This document shows positions 36,362 to 44,560 of a stretch of 64,000 nt of DNA, piece after piece. The DNA lies in the NCBI GenBank assembly GCA_016124675.1, contig WGNG01000002.1, positions 62,001 to 126,000 of the forward strand, read 5' to 3'. The notes below the pieces were generated by a model. It was not told where the DNA came from. It did not search any database and saw only the letters and a list, made by a program, of their open reading frames with translations. The DNA is from Alphaproteobacteria bacterium (GTDB taxonomy: Bacteria > Pseudomonadota > Alphaproteobacteria > Caulobacterales > Maricaulaceae). The translations under genes and the position numbers were made by a program. Position 1 is the first letter of the stretch. Each line of letters opens with the position of its first letter.

Positions 36362-36682
36362 ATGGCGAAAATCACCTATATCGAGCATTCCGGCGCAGAG
36401 CATGTGGTGGATGTGGAGACCGGCCTGACCGTGATGGAGGGCGCGATCCGCAATCTCGTGCCGGGCATTGACGCCGATTGCGGCGGCGCCTGCGCCTGCG
36501 CGACCTGCCATGTCTATGTCGATCCCGACTGGATGGACCGCACCGGCCCGCGCCAGTCCATGGAAGAGTCCATGCTCGATTTTGCGAGCGATGTGCGGGA
36601 CAATTCGCGCCTTTCGTGTCAGATTAAGGTGAGCGGGGCGCTCGACGGACTGATCGTGCGCCTGCCCGAGCAGCAGGGCTGA
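36362..36682 (+). CDS. 2Fe-2S ferredoxin (adrenodoxin/FdVI type)
   Basis: A 106-residue ferredoxin. The cluster ligands are Cys40, Cys46 and Cys49 ([16 protein letters not shown]) and Cys86 (RLSCQIKV), the adrenodoxin spacing, with Cys44 an extra cysteine in the loop. It carries one electron at a time in the cytoplasm. The reductase gene just upstream is its likely electron donor. It begins after an AGGGGA-type Shine-Dalgarno. Confidence 0.95.
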   Translation: MAKITYIEHSGAEHVVDVETGLTVMEGAIRNLVPGIDADCGGACACATCHVYVDPDWMDRTGPRQSMEESMLDFASDVRDNSRLSCQIKVSGALDGLIVRLPEQQG

Positions 36683-36688
36683 GCCGCG

Positions 36689-36706
36689 TCCGCCGGCGCG
36701 GACGTC
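36689..36706 (+). terminator. Possible hairpin after the ferredoxin gene
   Basis: CGTCCG (36689-36694) can pair with CGGACG (36701-36706) across a six-base loop, seven bases after the ferredoxin stop. There is no T tract, so termination is only a guess. Confidence 0.25.
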
Positions 36707-36753
36707 AGGCGGGCCGGGCAAGGTCAGCCGATCAGCCGGCGGAGGGATGCGCG

Positions 36754-37368
36754 ATGGCGGGACCAGCACAGGCGCAAGCAGGCCGACGCACGCGGCCGGG
36801 CGCACCCGGCGCCGTCCTGGCGCTCGCCGCAGCCGGCGTGCTCGGCGCCTGTTCGGGCGAGGGCGGCCCGCCGCGCACCGTCACCATCGGCGAGGACGTG
36901 TATCCGGTTCATCATCTGGTCAGCCTCACCGACCCCTGGACCGACCTCTATATCGCCCCCGATCACAATGTCTTCATCGAGTTCGGCCGCGCCGAACCGG
37001 TGATCGCCTGCGAGGCGGCGGGGCTGCACTGCCAGGAATGGCCCTTCGTCTTCGCCTTTCCGTCAGACGGCGAGGCGCCCGGCGCCGGCTGGAGCGCGGG
37101 CGGGTATGATTTCCGCATTGTCGAACAGGTGGAGCGCCGCTTTTGCGGCCGCACGCGCGAAGCCTATCTCGTCGAGGGCGCCAACACCGCCGGCTGGGCC
37201 ACGCGCGTCTGGTATCATCCCGATTTCGGCATCTACGCTGTCATGAGCGGCCAGGCCGCCGACGGCGAGCTGGTCACGGTCGAGCGCGCCTACACCACCT
37301 GCGACCGCGGCCTCTATGCCCGCGAAAGCCGGGGCCCGGCCGGGCTGATCGCCGGATGGCCCTTCTAG
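36754..37368 (+). CDS. Putative lipoprotein, unknown function
   Basis: A 204-residue protein I do not recognise. The N-terminus has basic residues, then PGAVLALAAAGVLGAC, a lipobox with Cys33 as the lipidation site, so it should be membrane-anchored in the envelope. The mature part has six further cysteines-in-pairs candidates, including CEAAGLHC, FCGRTREAYLVEG and TTCDRGLYARES, which could form disulfides in the periplasm. GGAGGG precedes the ATG. It is on the same strand as the ferredoxin gene, 71 bases away, but no functional link is evident. Confidence 0.7.
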   Translation: MAGPAQAQAGRRTRPGAPGAVLALAAAGVLGACSGEGGPPRTVTIGEDVYPVHHLVSLTDPWTDLYIAPDHNVFIEFGRAEPVIACEAAGLHCQEWPFVFAFPSDGEAPGAGWSAGGYDFRIVEQVERRFCGRTREAYLVEGANTAGWATRVWYHPDFGIYAVMSGQAADGELVTVERAYTTCDRGLYARESRGPAGLIAGWPF

Positions 37369-37379
37369 CTGTTTCCAGC

Positions 37380-37721
37380 CTAGTGCGCACTCCAGGCCAG
37401 CTTCTTAAGCTGCCGGTCAAACACCGCCAGCACAGCGTCAAGCTCATGGCCGCGCTTGAGGACCACGCCCGCTGCGCCCACGACTTTCCAGGCGCCCTGC
37501 CGGCGGGCATCGCCCGGCGTCTTGACGATGCGGTAGAGCGGGAAGTCCGCCGCGTGACGGAAGATCGAAAATTCCGCCCGGTCCCTGAGCCCGTCAATGG
37601 CATAGTCGCGCCATTCCCCGCCGGCGACCATCATCCCGTATAGCCACAGAATGCGGTCCAGCTCGGCCCGCTCGAACATGACCCTGTCGTCGCACAGTAC
37701 CGGCGGGGTGTGTGGCGTCAT
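37380..37721 (-). CDS. DUF2794 domain-containing protein
   Basis: A 113-residue protein recognised as DUF2794, a small alphaproteobacterial family without known function. Characteristic segments are RAELDRILWLYGMMVAGGEW, RDYAIDGLRDRAEFSIFRH and LKRGHELDAVLAVFDRQLK. The ATG at 37721 has GGAAG six bases upstream; a TTG four codons earlier is less likely. It is convergent with the lipoprotein gene, with 11 bases between the stops. Confidence 0.85.
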   Translation of the reverse strand: MTPHTPPVLCDDRVMFERAELDRILWLYGMMVAGGEWRDYAIDGLRDRAEFSIFRHAADFPLYRIVKTPGDARRQGAWKVVGAAGVVLKRGHELDAVLAVFDRQLKKLAWSAH

Positions 37722-38061
37722 GAAATCTTCCAATGCGATAATGGCGCAAAGCTTACAGACAATTCACGTTCCGCCGCAATCCGGCCATGATTTGGTCCTT
37801 GCGCAGCCTCACCCCGCGCCCACTTTCGAATTGCCGGTCAGTGCGGTCAAGGCCCGCCGGGTCTGGATTCACAGCCCCCCCAGCCCCCCGGATCCGGAGG
37901 GTTCGCACTGGCCGGCGCCTTCCCTTGATTCACGGGTTTTTCACCCTGCGGCGATGCACGCGCGGGCGATCTGTGCAATCGGCGCCGCAGCGGTGGCGCA
38001 TCGCTGCGCCTTGCGATATCGCTGGTGCGTCCCCGGACCTCAGCCAGCGTGCGGATGCGCC
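37722..38061. other. 340-base divergent intergenic region
   Basis: This is the largest gene-free stretch and separates DUF2794 (minus) from the Gld-like operon (plus). It holds C-rich tracts near 37874-37889, the palindrome CCGGATCCGG at 37888-37897 and two GATTC sites (37866 and 37927). A weak minus-strand promoter-like arrangement (TTGTCT, 16 bases, TATCGC) lies just upstream of DUF2794. I see no small gene or RNA that I can support. Confidence 0.5.
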
Positions 38062-38817
38062 ATGATCCTCGCCGACTCCCTGGTCAAGACCTTCGCCGGC
38101 AAGCTGGCCGTTGACCGTGTCAGCTTTGAGGTCCGCCAGGGCGAGGTGCTGGGCTTTCTCGGCCCCAATGGCGCGGGCAAGTCCACCACCATGCGCATGA
38201 TCGCCGGCTGTCTCGAGCCCGATGGCGGGCGCGCCATGGTCGCCGGTTTCGACAGCGCCATGCAGCGCCGCCTGGCCCAGGCCCAGCTTGGCTATCTGCC
38301 TGAAGGGGCGCCCGCTTACCCCGCCATGACCGCGCGCAGCTTTGTGCGCTTCTGCCTGCGCGCGCGCGGATTTTCCGGGGCGGCGCTGGAGGCGGCGGCG
38401 CTCAGGGCCCTCGACCGCGCCAATCTCGGCGAAGCCGCCGACAAGGCGATCGGAACCCTGTCCAAGGGCTACAAGCGCCGCGCCGCGCTTGCCGCCGCCA
38501 TCGCCCACGATCCGCCTGTCCTCATCCTCGACGAGCCGACCGACGGGCTGGACCCCAACCAGAAAGACGGCGTGCGCGCCCTCATCACTGCGATGGCGCC
38601 GGACAAGGCGATCATCATCTCAACCCATCTCCTCGACGAGGTCGAAGCGATCTGCACCCGCGCCATCGTCATCGCCGGCGGGTGCATCCTCGCCGATGGG
38701 GCCCCCGCTGCGCTCGCCGCGCAAAGCCCCGGTGGCGACATCCGTTCGGCCTTCCGCCACCTGACATCCATGAGCGGCGAGGCCATCTCCAGCCGGCCCG
38801 GCAGGCGCGCGTCATGA
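38062..38817 (+). CDS. ABC transporter ATP-binding protein, GldA-like
   Basis: A 251-residue ABC ATPase with Walker A LGPNGAGKST, the signature region GTLSKGYKRRAALAAAI, Walker B VLILDEPTDGLDPNQ and the switch histidine ISTHLLDEVE. It resembles the ATPases of ABC-2 type exporters and of the GldA group. The ATG at 38062 (MILADSLVKTF) is chosen because the ABC fold starts there. Its TGA overlaps the permease start (ATGA at 38814-38817). With the next three genes it forms one tightly coupled operon. Confidence 0.92.
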   Translation: MILADSLVKTFAGKLAVDRVSFEVRQGEVLGFLGPNGAGKSTTMRMIAGCLEPDGGRAMVAGFDSAMQRRLAQAQLGYLPEGAPAYPAMTARSFVRFCLRARGFSGAALEAAALRALDRANLGEAADKAIGTLSKGYKRRAALAAAIAHDPPVLILDEPTDGLDPNQKDGVRALITAMAPDKAIIISTHLLDEVEAICTRAIVIAGGCILADGAPAALAAQSPGGDIRSAFRHLTSMSGEAISSRPGRRAS

Positions 38818-39554
38818 ACGGTCTCAACGCCATCTACCGCCGCGAACTGGCGGCCTATTTCCAGACGCCGCTAGCCTGGGTGTTCCTCACCGTCTTCGCC
38901 ATCGCCGCACCCAGCCTGACCTGGCAGACCGGGCGCCTGTTCGAGACCGGGCGCGCGGACCTTGCCCCGCTGTTTGACTATCTGCCCTGGCTGCTTCTGG
39001 TGCTGATGCCTGCGCTCGCCATGCGCGCCTGGGCCGAGGAGCGCGACCGCGGCACGCTGGAGACCCTGCTGGCGAGCCCCGTGGCGCTGTGGGAGGTGGC
39101 GGCGGGCAAGTTTCTGGCCGCCTGGACCGTGGCGGCTCTGGCGCTGGCGCTGACCTTCCCGCTCTGGATCGCCATCAACTGGCTGGGCTCACCCGACAAT
39201 GCCGCCACCGCGACGGCGTATTTCGGGGCGCTTCTGCTGGCTGGCGGGTATCTCGCCGTGGGTCAGGCCCTGTCGGCCACCACCTCCAATCAGGTGATCG
39301 CCTTCGTGCTCGGGGCCGCCGCCTGCCTCCTGATCACCCTGGCCGGCCTGCCGCTGGTGCTCGATGCGCTGTCGGCCTGGCTGCCGGGCGCCGCTGCCGA
39401 GGCGCTGGCCGAGCTGTCGGCGCTGTCGCGTTTTGATTCGCTGCGCCGCGGCGTCATCAGCCTGCCCGACATCGCCTATTTCCTCAGCCTCATCGGCGTC
39501 GGCCTCGCCTGCGCCATGACCCTCATCGACGCGCGCCGGGGCGGCGGACGATGA
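38814..39554 (+). CDS. ABC-2 type permease, GldF-like
   Basis: A 246-residue inner-membrane protein with about six predicted helices. The N-terminus NAIYRRELAAYFQTPLAWVF is typical of GldF/NosY-like ABC-2 permeases, and AEERDRGTLETLLASPV is the conserved cytoplasmic coupling segment. It should pair with the preceding ATPase. It overlaps both neighbours by ATGA. Confidence 0.92.
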   Translation: MNGLNAIYRRELAAYFQTPLAWVFLTVFAIAAPSLTWQTGRLFETGRADLAPLFDYLPWLLLVLMPALAMRAWAEERDRGTLETLLASPVALWEVAAGKFLAAWTVAALALALTFPLWIAINWLGSPDNAATATAYFGALLLAGGYLAVGQALSATTSNQVIAFVLGAAACLLITLAGLPLVLDALSAWLPGAAAEALAELSALSRFDSLRRGVISLPDIAYFLSLIGVGLACAMTLIDARRGGGR

Positions 39555-41398
39555 GCGCAGGCCGTTTCATCGCCGTGATGATCGCAAGCCTCATTCTGGG
39601 CTTCGCCGGACTTAACCTGTTCATGCGCGCCACGCTGGAGGGCGTGCGCCTCGACCTCACCGAAAGCCAGCTCTACCGCCTGTCGCCGGGCGCGCTGGCC
39701 ATGATCGGCCGGCTGGAGGAGCCGGTGAGCCTCACCCTCTACTACTCGCGGCGCGAGGCGGCGCAGTATCCGGCCGTGCGCGCCTATGGCGCGCGGGTGC
39801 GCGAGCTGCTGCGCACCCTCTCGGCCCGTTCGGGCGGCCGGCTGATCCTGCAGGAGATCGATCCCGCCCCCTTCTCCGCCGCCGAGGACGAGGCCATCGC
39901 GGCGGGCCTGTCGCCTCTGCCCACCGATGATGGGGGCCAGATTTTCTTCGGTCTCACCGCGCGCAACGCCATTGATGAAGCGCGGCGCATCGCCTTCTTT
40001 GATCCGCGCGACGAGGCGCGGCTCGAATACGACATCGTGCGCGCCATCACCGAGCTGGAGCGCGCGCGCACGCCGGTGATCGCCATTGCAACCTCGCTGC
40101 CGCTGGCGCCCGCGCGCGGCGGCGCGCCATCCAATCCGATCATCGCCGATCTGGCTGAAACCTTCCAGCTCATCTGGCTCGACGAGGCGTTCGACGCGAT
40201 TCCCGCCGAGGCCGACGCCCTCTTCCTCATCCATCCCCAACCCTTCACCGAGGCGCAGACCTATCTCGTTGACCAGTTCGTGCTGTCGCGCGGGCGGGTG
40301 CTCGCCGCCATTGATCCCCTGTCGCATCTGGCGCTGAAGCCCGGCCCGGACGGGCTGCCGCCGCTGCGGGCGCGCCGGGAGTCCGATCTCGGCGGACTGC
40401 TCGCCCATTGGGGCGTCAGCTATGACGTCAACAGCGTGGCCATGGACGCCGACGCCGGCCTGCCGGTGCAGATCCAGGAAGCAGGCCGCACGCGCATGCG
40501 CGCCTATCCGCTCTGGTTCTCGGCCCCGCCCGGCGGGCTCAACCGCGATCTGCCGGCCGTCGCCGCGCTGTCACGCGGGATCAATCTCGGCTCGCCCGGC
40601 GCCCTCTCGCCCGCCCCGGGGCTCGAGGACCGGTTCGAGGCGCTGATCAGCACCGGACCGGCCGCCGCCCGGCTCGATGTCGACCGCGCCGCCGCCTCGC
40701 CCTCGCCTGAAGACCTGATGCGCGATTACGAGACCGCCGCCGACGCGCCTTTGGTGCTGGGCGCGCGCGTCTCGGGCCGCTTCCTCAGCGCCTTCCCGGA
40801 CGGGCCGCCGGCGGGCGACACCCTGTTCTCGCCTCAGACCCATCTCGACCGCTCGCAAACGAACGCAGAGATCGTCGTCCTCGCCGATTCCGACCTGTTC
40901 GATCCGGCCTTTTTCCGGCGCAATGACCCGGTGCAGGGCGAGCAGGTCGTCGCCGACAATCTGGCGCTCGTGCTCAATCTCGCCGACTGGCTGGCGGGCG
41001 ACCCGGCGCTCGTGGGCCTGCGCGCGCGCGCCAGCTCGGCCCGGCCCATGGCGCGGGTGGACCGGCTGCGCAGCGAGGCGGAAGCGCGCTATCTCACCCT
41101 GGAGGACGAGCTGCGCACGAGCCTGCTCGACGCCGAGGCGCGCCTGGCCGAGCTCAGCCGCACGGGCCGCGCCTCCGCGCTGGGCGGGGCCGCGACCGCC
41201 GAGACGGCGGAGGCCGACGCCCTGCGCGCCGCCATCGCCGACGCAAGCGCCCGCCTGCGCGGGATCGAGCGCGGCTTCCGCGTCGAGATTGACCGGCTGG
41301 AGCGCGCCCTGATGATCTGGACCCTCTGGATACCGGCCGGAGGCGTGATCCTCGCCGGCGCCGGGTTCGGGGCCTACCGGCGCTGGAGGCGGCCATGA
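39551..41398 (+). CDS. GldG-like ABC accessory protein
   Basis: A 615-residue protein with one N-terminal helix (FIAVMIASLILGFAGLNLF), a large periplasmic region beginning LDLTESQLYRLSPGA and VSLTLYYSRR, a coiled-coil segment near 510-580, and a C-terminal helix (LWIPAGGVILAGAGFGAY). This is the layout of the GldG / ABC-type uncharacterised transport family, also called intraflagellar-transport-like (IFT52-related). In Flavobacterium GldAFG is required for gliding; outside Bacteroidetes the role is unknown. Overlaps of ATGA at 39551-39554 and 41395-41398 tie it to the permease and the DUF4340 gene. Confidence 0.88.
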   Translation: MSAGRFIAVMIASLILGFAGLNLFMRATLEGVRLDLTESQLYRLSPGALAMIGRLEEPVSLTLYYSRREAAQYPAVRAYGARVRELLRTLSARSGGRLILQEIDPAPFSAAEDEAIAAGLSPLPTDDGGQIFFGLTARNAIDEARRIAFFDPRDEARLEYDIVRAITELERARTPVIAIATSLPLAPARGGAPSNPIIADLAETFQLIWLDEAFDAIPAEADALFLIHPQPFTEAQTYLVDQFVLSRGRVLAAIDPLSHLALKPGPDGLPPLRARRESDLGGLLAHWGVSYDVNSVAMDADAGLPVQIQEAGRTRMRAYPLWFSAPPGGLNRDLPAVAALSRGINLGSPGALSPAPGLEDRFEALISTGPAAARLDVDRAAASPSPEDLMRDYETAADAPLVLGARVSGRFLSAFPDGPPAGDTLFSPQTHLDRSQTNAEIVVLADSDLFDPAFFRRNDPVQGEQVVADNLALVLNLADWLAGDPALVGLRARASSARPMARVDRLRSEAEARYLTLEDELRTSLLDAEARLAELSRTGRASALGGAATAETAEADALRAAIADASARLRGIERGFRVEIDRLERALMIWTLWIPAGGVILAGAGFGAYRRWRRP

Positions 41399-42474
41399 CG
41401 CAGCCTGCCTTGACCCCGCCCTCATCTGACCCGCCGGCCGTTGGAAGGCCGGTGCTGACCGCGCCAGCCCTGCGCCGCCGCCGCCAGGCGCAGGCCGCCG
41501 CCGCCGCAGCGGGCGCCTTGCTGCTCCTCGGCGCGGGGGCGCTCTGGCGTGAAGCGGCGACCGGCGCGCCGCCGGGCGTGTCGGGTCCCGTGGCGCCGGG
41601 CTGGGCGGCGGAAGCCGCCCGCGCTGACCGGATCGAGATCATGAGCGCGAACGATCAGTTCGTGCTGGAGCGCACGCCGGAGGGCTGGGTCATGCCCTCG
41701 CGCGGCGGCTATCCGGTTCGGCCCGAACGCATCGCCGAGCTGGACGAAGCGCTGCGCAGCCTCAGCTTTGCGCGCGCCCTGACCCGTGACGCGGGCCGTT
41801 TCGAACGGCTGGGCCTTGGTGATCCCGAAGACGGCGGGGCGGGGGTGCGCCTGACCGTGCTGGACTCCAGCGACCGCGTGCTGGTCTCGCTGACGGCCGG
41901 ATCAAGCCGCGGCGAGGCTGGCCAATATGTGCGCCCGGCCGGGTCGGCGCGCGCCTTCGCCGCCGACGGCGCGCTGCCCGGGCTCGCCGATCCGGGGCGC
42001 TGGCTGGGGCTGGAGTTCTGGGATATCGATCCGGGCCATGTCGCGCGCGCCGATATTCGCCCGCCGCGCGGACCGGTCTACGCGCTGGCCCGCGAGGCGC
42101 CCACCGACCGCCACCACGCCCTGACCGCGCCCGCCGGCTGGCGCCTGATCACCGCCGGCGCGGCCAACGGCGTCGCGGCGGCCGGCGCGCGCCTGCGCTT
42201 TCGCGATGTGCGCCCCGACCAGACCCTGACGGGCGCCTTCGCCGCGCAACATTCCGCCGTCACCTTTGATGGCCTCGCCTGGCGGTTCGACTTCCTCGCA
42301 GAAGGCGACGAGCGCTGGGCGCGCATCCAGGTGCGCGCGCTCACCCCGGAAGCCGAGGCCCGCGCCGCCGAGCTGACCGCCCGCACGCAAGGCTGGGCCT
42401 TCCTCGTCAGTGATGACGCCTATGAGCGCCTGACCCGTCCGCTCAATGAAATCGCCGAGCCCGGGGGCGGGTGA
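41395..42474 (+). CDS. DUF4340 domain-containing protein
   Basis: A 359-residue protein with an N-terminal membrane helix (AAAAAAGALLLLGAGALW) and a periplasmic region recognised as DUF4340 (EIMSANDQFVLERTPEGWVM and VRPERIAELDEALRSL). DUF4340 genes commonly end GldG-like ABC operons, and the protein is assumed to be an extracytoplasmic partner of that complex. It starts inside the previous stop (ATGA) and is the last gene of the operon. Confidence 0.88.
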   Translation: MTQPALTPPSSDPPAVGRPVLTAPALRRRRQAQAAAAAAGALLLLGAGALWREAATGAPPGVSGPVAPGWAAEAARADRIEIMSANDQFVLERTPEGWVMPSRGGYPVRPERIAELDEALRSLSFARALTRDAGRFERLGLGDPEDGGAGVRLTVLDSSDRVLVSLTAGSSRGEAGQYVRPAGSARAFAADGALPGLADPGRWLGLEFWDIDPGHVARADIRPPRGPVYALAREAPTDRHHALTAPAGWRLITAGAANGVAAAGARLRFRDVRPDQTLTGAFAAQHSAVTFDGLAWRFDFLAEGDERWARIQVRALTPEAEARAAELTARTQGWAFLVSDDAYERLTRPLNEIAEPGGG

Positions 42475-42631
42475 GGGCGGTTTTTCGCGCGCCGGGCCGT
42501 GAATGTGCCCTTCCTGTCTCCAGGCGCGGGCGTCACGACCCCACAGGCGCCAGCCATGTCACCGCATGGACGCCTGACGTCACCCGTCCGCAAGCCCTTA
42601 TCCCCGCACTATCCCGGCTGTTCTGGTCAGC

Positions 42632-42647
42632 GGAGCGTTAACGCTCC
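42632..42647. promoter_or_regulatory. Perfect 16-bp palindrome upstream of the hybrid kinase
   Basis: GGAGCGTTAACGCTCC is perfectly self-complementary and ends 17 bases before the kinase ATG. It could be an operator for a dimeric regulator or a small hairpin that masks the ribosome binding region. I do not recognise it as a named site. Confidence 0.4.
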
Positions 42648-42664
42648 TGTGGCATACCGGTCCC

Positions 42665-43993
42665 ATGACCGCCGCACCTGATCCCATGCCGGACGCGAAT
42701 ACGGTTCTGGACGCCCTCAGCGAGCTGGTGGTGGTGCGCGGCTGCGACGGGCGTGTGGTCCGGGTGAACGCGGCCTTTCTGGCGGCCTTTGGCGGCAGGG
42801 CCGCCGACTGGTCGGGCCGCTGGTTCGCCGTGGGTCCCGGGCTTGGCGCATCGGGCCAGGCGCGCCGCTTCGACGCCGCCATGCAGACCCGCTCCGGCTC
42901 CCGCTTCATCGAATGGTCAGAAACGCCGCTGCCCGGCGGCGGCGCCGTGGCGCTGGGACGCGACGTCACCGCCGAACGCGAGGCCCGCATGGCCGCCAGC
43001 GAGGCGGCGCGCGGCAAAACCGTATTCTTCGCCTCGGTGACCCATGAGCTGCGCACCCCGCTCGCGGGCGCACTGGGCGCTGCCGATCTGTTGCGTGACA
43101 CCGGGCTGAAACCGGACCAGCAAGCCTGTCTCGACGCGGTGCGCTCCAGCACCGAACACGCGCTCGGACTCATTGACGACATTCTCGATCTCTCGCGCCT
43201 GGAAGCCGGTCAGCTCGCCCTGCGGCCCGAGCCTGTGGACCTGCGAGCCCTTGTTGAGGATACGAGCGAGCTTCTGGCCCTGCGCGCGGCGCAGAAGGGC
43301 CTGACCCTCGATCATGTCATCCACCCCGGCGTGCCCGAACGCCTCAGCCTCGACCCCGCCCGGGTGCGTCAGATCCTGTTCAACCTGGCTGGAAACGCTG
43401 TCAAATTCACCGCCTCCGGCGGGGTGCTGGTGGAGGCCGACTATACTGACGGCGCCGTGCGCCTGAGCGTGCGCGACACAGGCCCCGGCATCAGCGCGGC
43501 CGATCAGGCGCGCCTGTTTGAACAGTTCGAGCGCGGCGCGCAGGAGGGCTCGGGCGCGCCGGGCGCCGGGCTGGGTCTTGCCATGGTCCGCCGGCTGGTT
43601 CAGGCCGCAGGCGGCGATGTGGGGGTGGAATCACGCCTTGGAGAGGGCGCCGTCTTCTGGTGCGCCTGGCCCTGCGAACCGCTGGAACCCGCGCCTGCCG
43701 CGCGGCCCCTGCGCGGGCGAACCGTGCTGGTCGCCGTCCCCTCGGCGCTGCAGCGTGAAGCGCTGGCGGCGCAGGCGCAGGCGCTGGGCGCCCGGGTCAT
43801 GTTCGCCAGCGAACCAGGTGAAGCCATGCGCCTCGCAGCGCGCGTGCGTGAAGGCCTCACGGTGATCTTGAGCGAACGCTGGGCGTCGGAGGCGCGCGCG
43901 GTCAAAGCCGCCTCGCCGCGCGCGCCTGCTGGCGCTGGCGCGGCCCCAGACCAAGGATTTGTTCAGCGCCGCCGCGCGTCCGTCCGGCTTTGA
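42665..43993 (+). CDS. Hybrid sensor histidine kinase, frameshifted: sensor and kinase part
   Basis: A 442-residue product with a PAS-like sensor (ANTVLDALSELVVVRGCDGR) and a HisKA dimerisation domain with His127 in SVTHELRTPL. The ATPase domain has NLAGNAVKFT (N box), VRDTGPGIS (G1) and GAPGAGLGLAMVRRL (G2). After it begins a receiver-like domain (RGRTVLVAVPSALQREAL). That domain breaks off near 43915-43931 in a GC-repeat: the frame then runs into an unrelated tail, and the missing half continues in another frame. The full gene would be 42665-44534. No membrane segment is seen, so the kinase is probably cytoplasmic. Confidence 0.88.
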   Translation: MTAAPDPMPDANTVLDALSELVVVRGCDGRVVRVNAAFLAAFGGRAADWSGRWFAVGPGLGASGQARRFDAAMQTRSGSRFIEWSETPLPGGGAVALGRDVTAEREARMAASEAARGKTVFFASVTHELRTPLAGALGAADLLRDTGLKPDQQACLDAVRSSTEHALGLIDDILDLSRLEAGQLALRPEPVDLRALVEDTSELLALRAAQKGLTLDHVIHPGVPERLSLDPARVRQILFNLAGNAVKFTASGGVLVEADYTDGAVRLSVRDTGPGISAADQARLFEQFERGAQEGSGAPGAGLGLAMVRRLVQAAGGDVGVESRLGEGAVFWCAWPCEPLEPAPAARPLRGRTVLVAVPSALQREALAAQAQALGARVMFASEPGEAMRLAARVREGLTVILSERWASEARAVKAASPRAPAGAGAAPDQGFVQRRRASVRL

Positions 43994-44534
43994 CGGATGG
44001 CTGGTGGCGCCCGTGCGCCTCGCCTCGCTGGCGGCTTTCGCCGCCGGTGCTCATGCGCCGCGCGTGAAAGCTGAAGCACCGGCGCCGCTGGCCTGCGCCC
44101 CTCTGGCGCCTAGTTCCGGCGCTGAAGCGCCGCTCAGGGGCCTGTCGGTCATCCTCGCCGAGGACGATCCCGTCAACGCCCTGATTGCGCGCAAGGTTCT
44201 CGGGCGTCTGGGCGCTGAGGTTCTTCACGTGACGGACGGTCAGGCCGCAGTCGAGGCGGCGGCCTGCGGCCTGTACGACGCCGCTTTTCTTGACCTGCGC
44301 ATGCCGGTTATGGACGGTCTGACGGCGGCGCGCGCCATCCGCGCACTCGCCGGCGCCGGCGCCCGCGCCCGCCTGCCGCTCATCGCGCTCACCGCCAACG
44401 CCACGGAAGCCGACCGGCAGGTCACTCTGGCGGCCGGAATGGACGCCTTCCTGACCAAGCCGCTCAACGCCGGCCTGCTGGCCGCGACGCTGACCGGCTT
44501 GTGCGCGGCGCAAAACCGCGCAAGGCTCGCCTGA
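43959..44534 (+). CDS. Hybrid histidine kinase, frameshifted: C-terminal receiver part
   Basis: This is the second half of the broken hybrid kinase. In this frame, codons before 43959 read RLLALARPQTKDLFS and continue with FDGWLVAPVRLASLAAF, the second half of the degenerate receiver started in the preceding frame. A true receiver domain follows: acidic pocket LAEDDPVN, phosphoacceptor Asp in AFLDLRMPVMDG, Thr in IALTANAT and Lys in FLTKPLN. The nominal TTG start has no Shine-Dalgarno, which argues against an independent gene. A one-base correction in the GCGCGCGCGCC run would join both parts. Confidence 0.8.
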   Translation: MFSAAARPSGFDGWLVAPVRLASLAAFAAGAHAPRVKAEAPAPLACAPLAPSSGAEAPLRGLSVILAEDDPVNALIARKVLGRLGAEVLHVTDGQAAVEAAACGLYDAAFLDLRMPVMDGLTAARAIRALAGAGARARLPLIALTANATEADRQVTLAAGMDAFLTKPLNAGLLAATLTGLCAAQNRARLA

Positions 44535-44560
44535 CCCCTTCCGCAAGACCCCTCGGGCCG

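Noticed and set aside
43959-44534. Independent receiver-domain gene
   Set aside because: There is no Shine-Dalgarno, and the homology continues upstream of any start codon into the kinase frame, so a frameshift explains it better.
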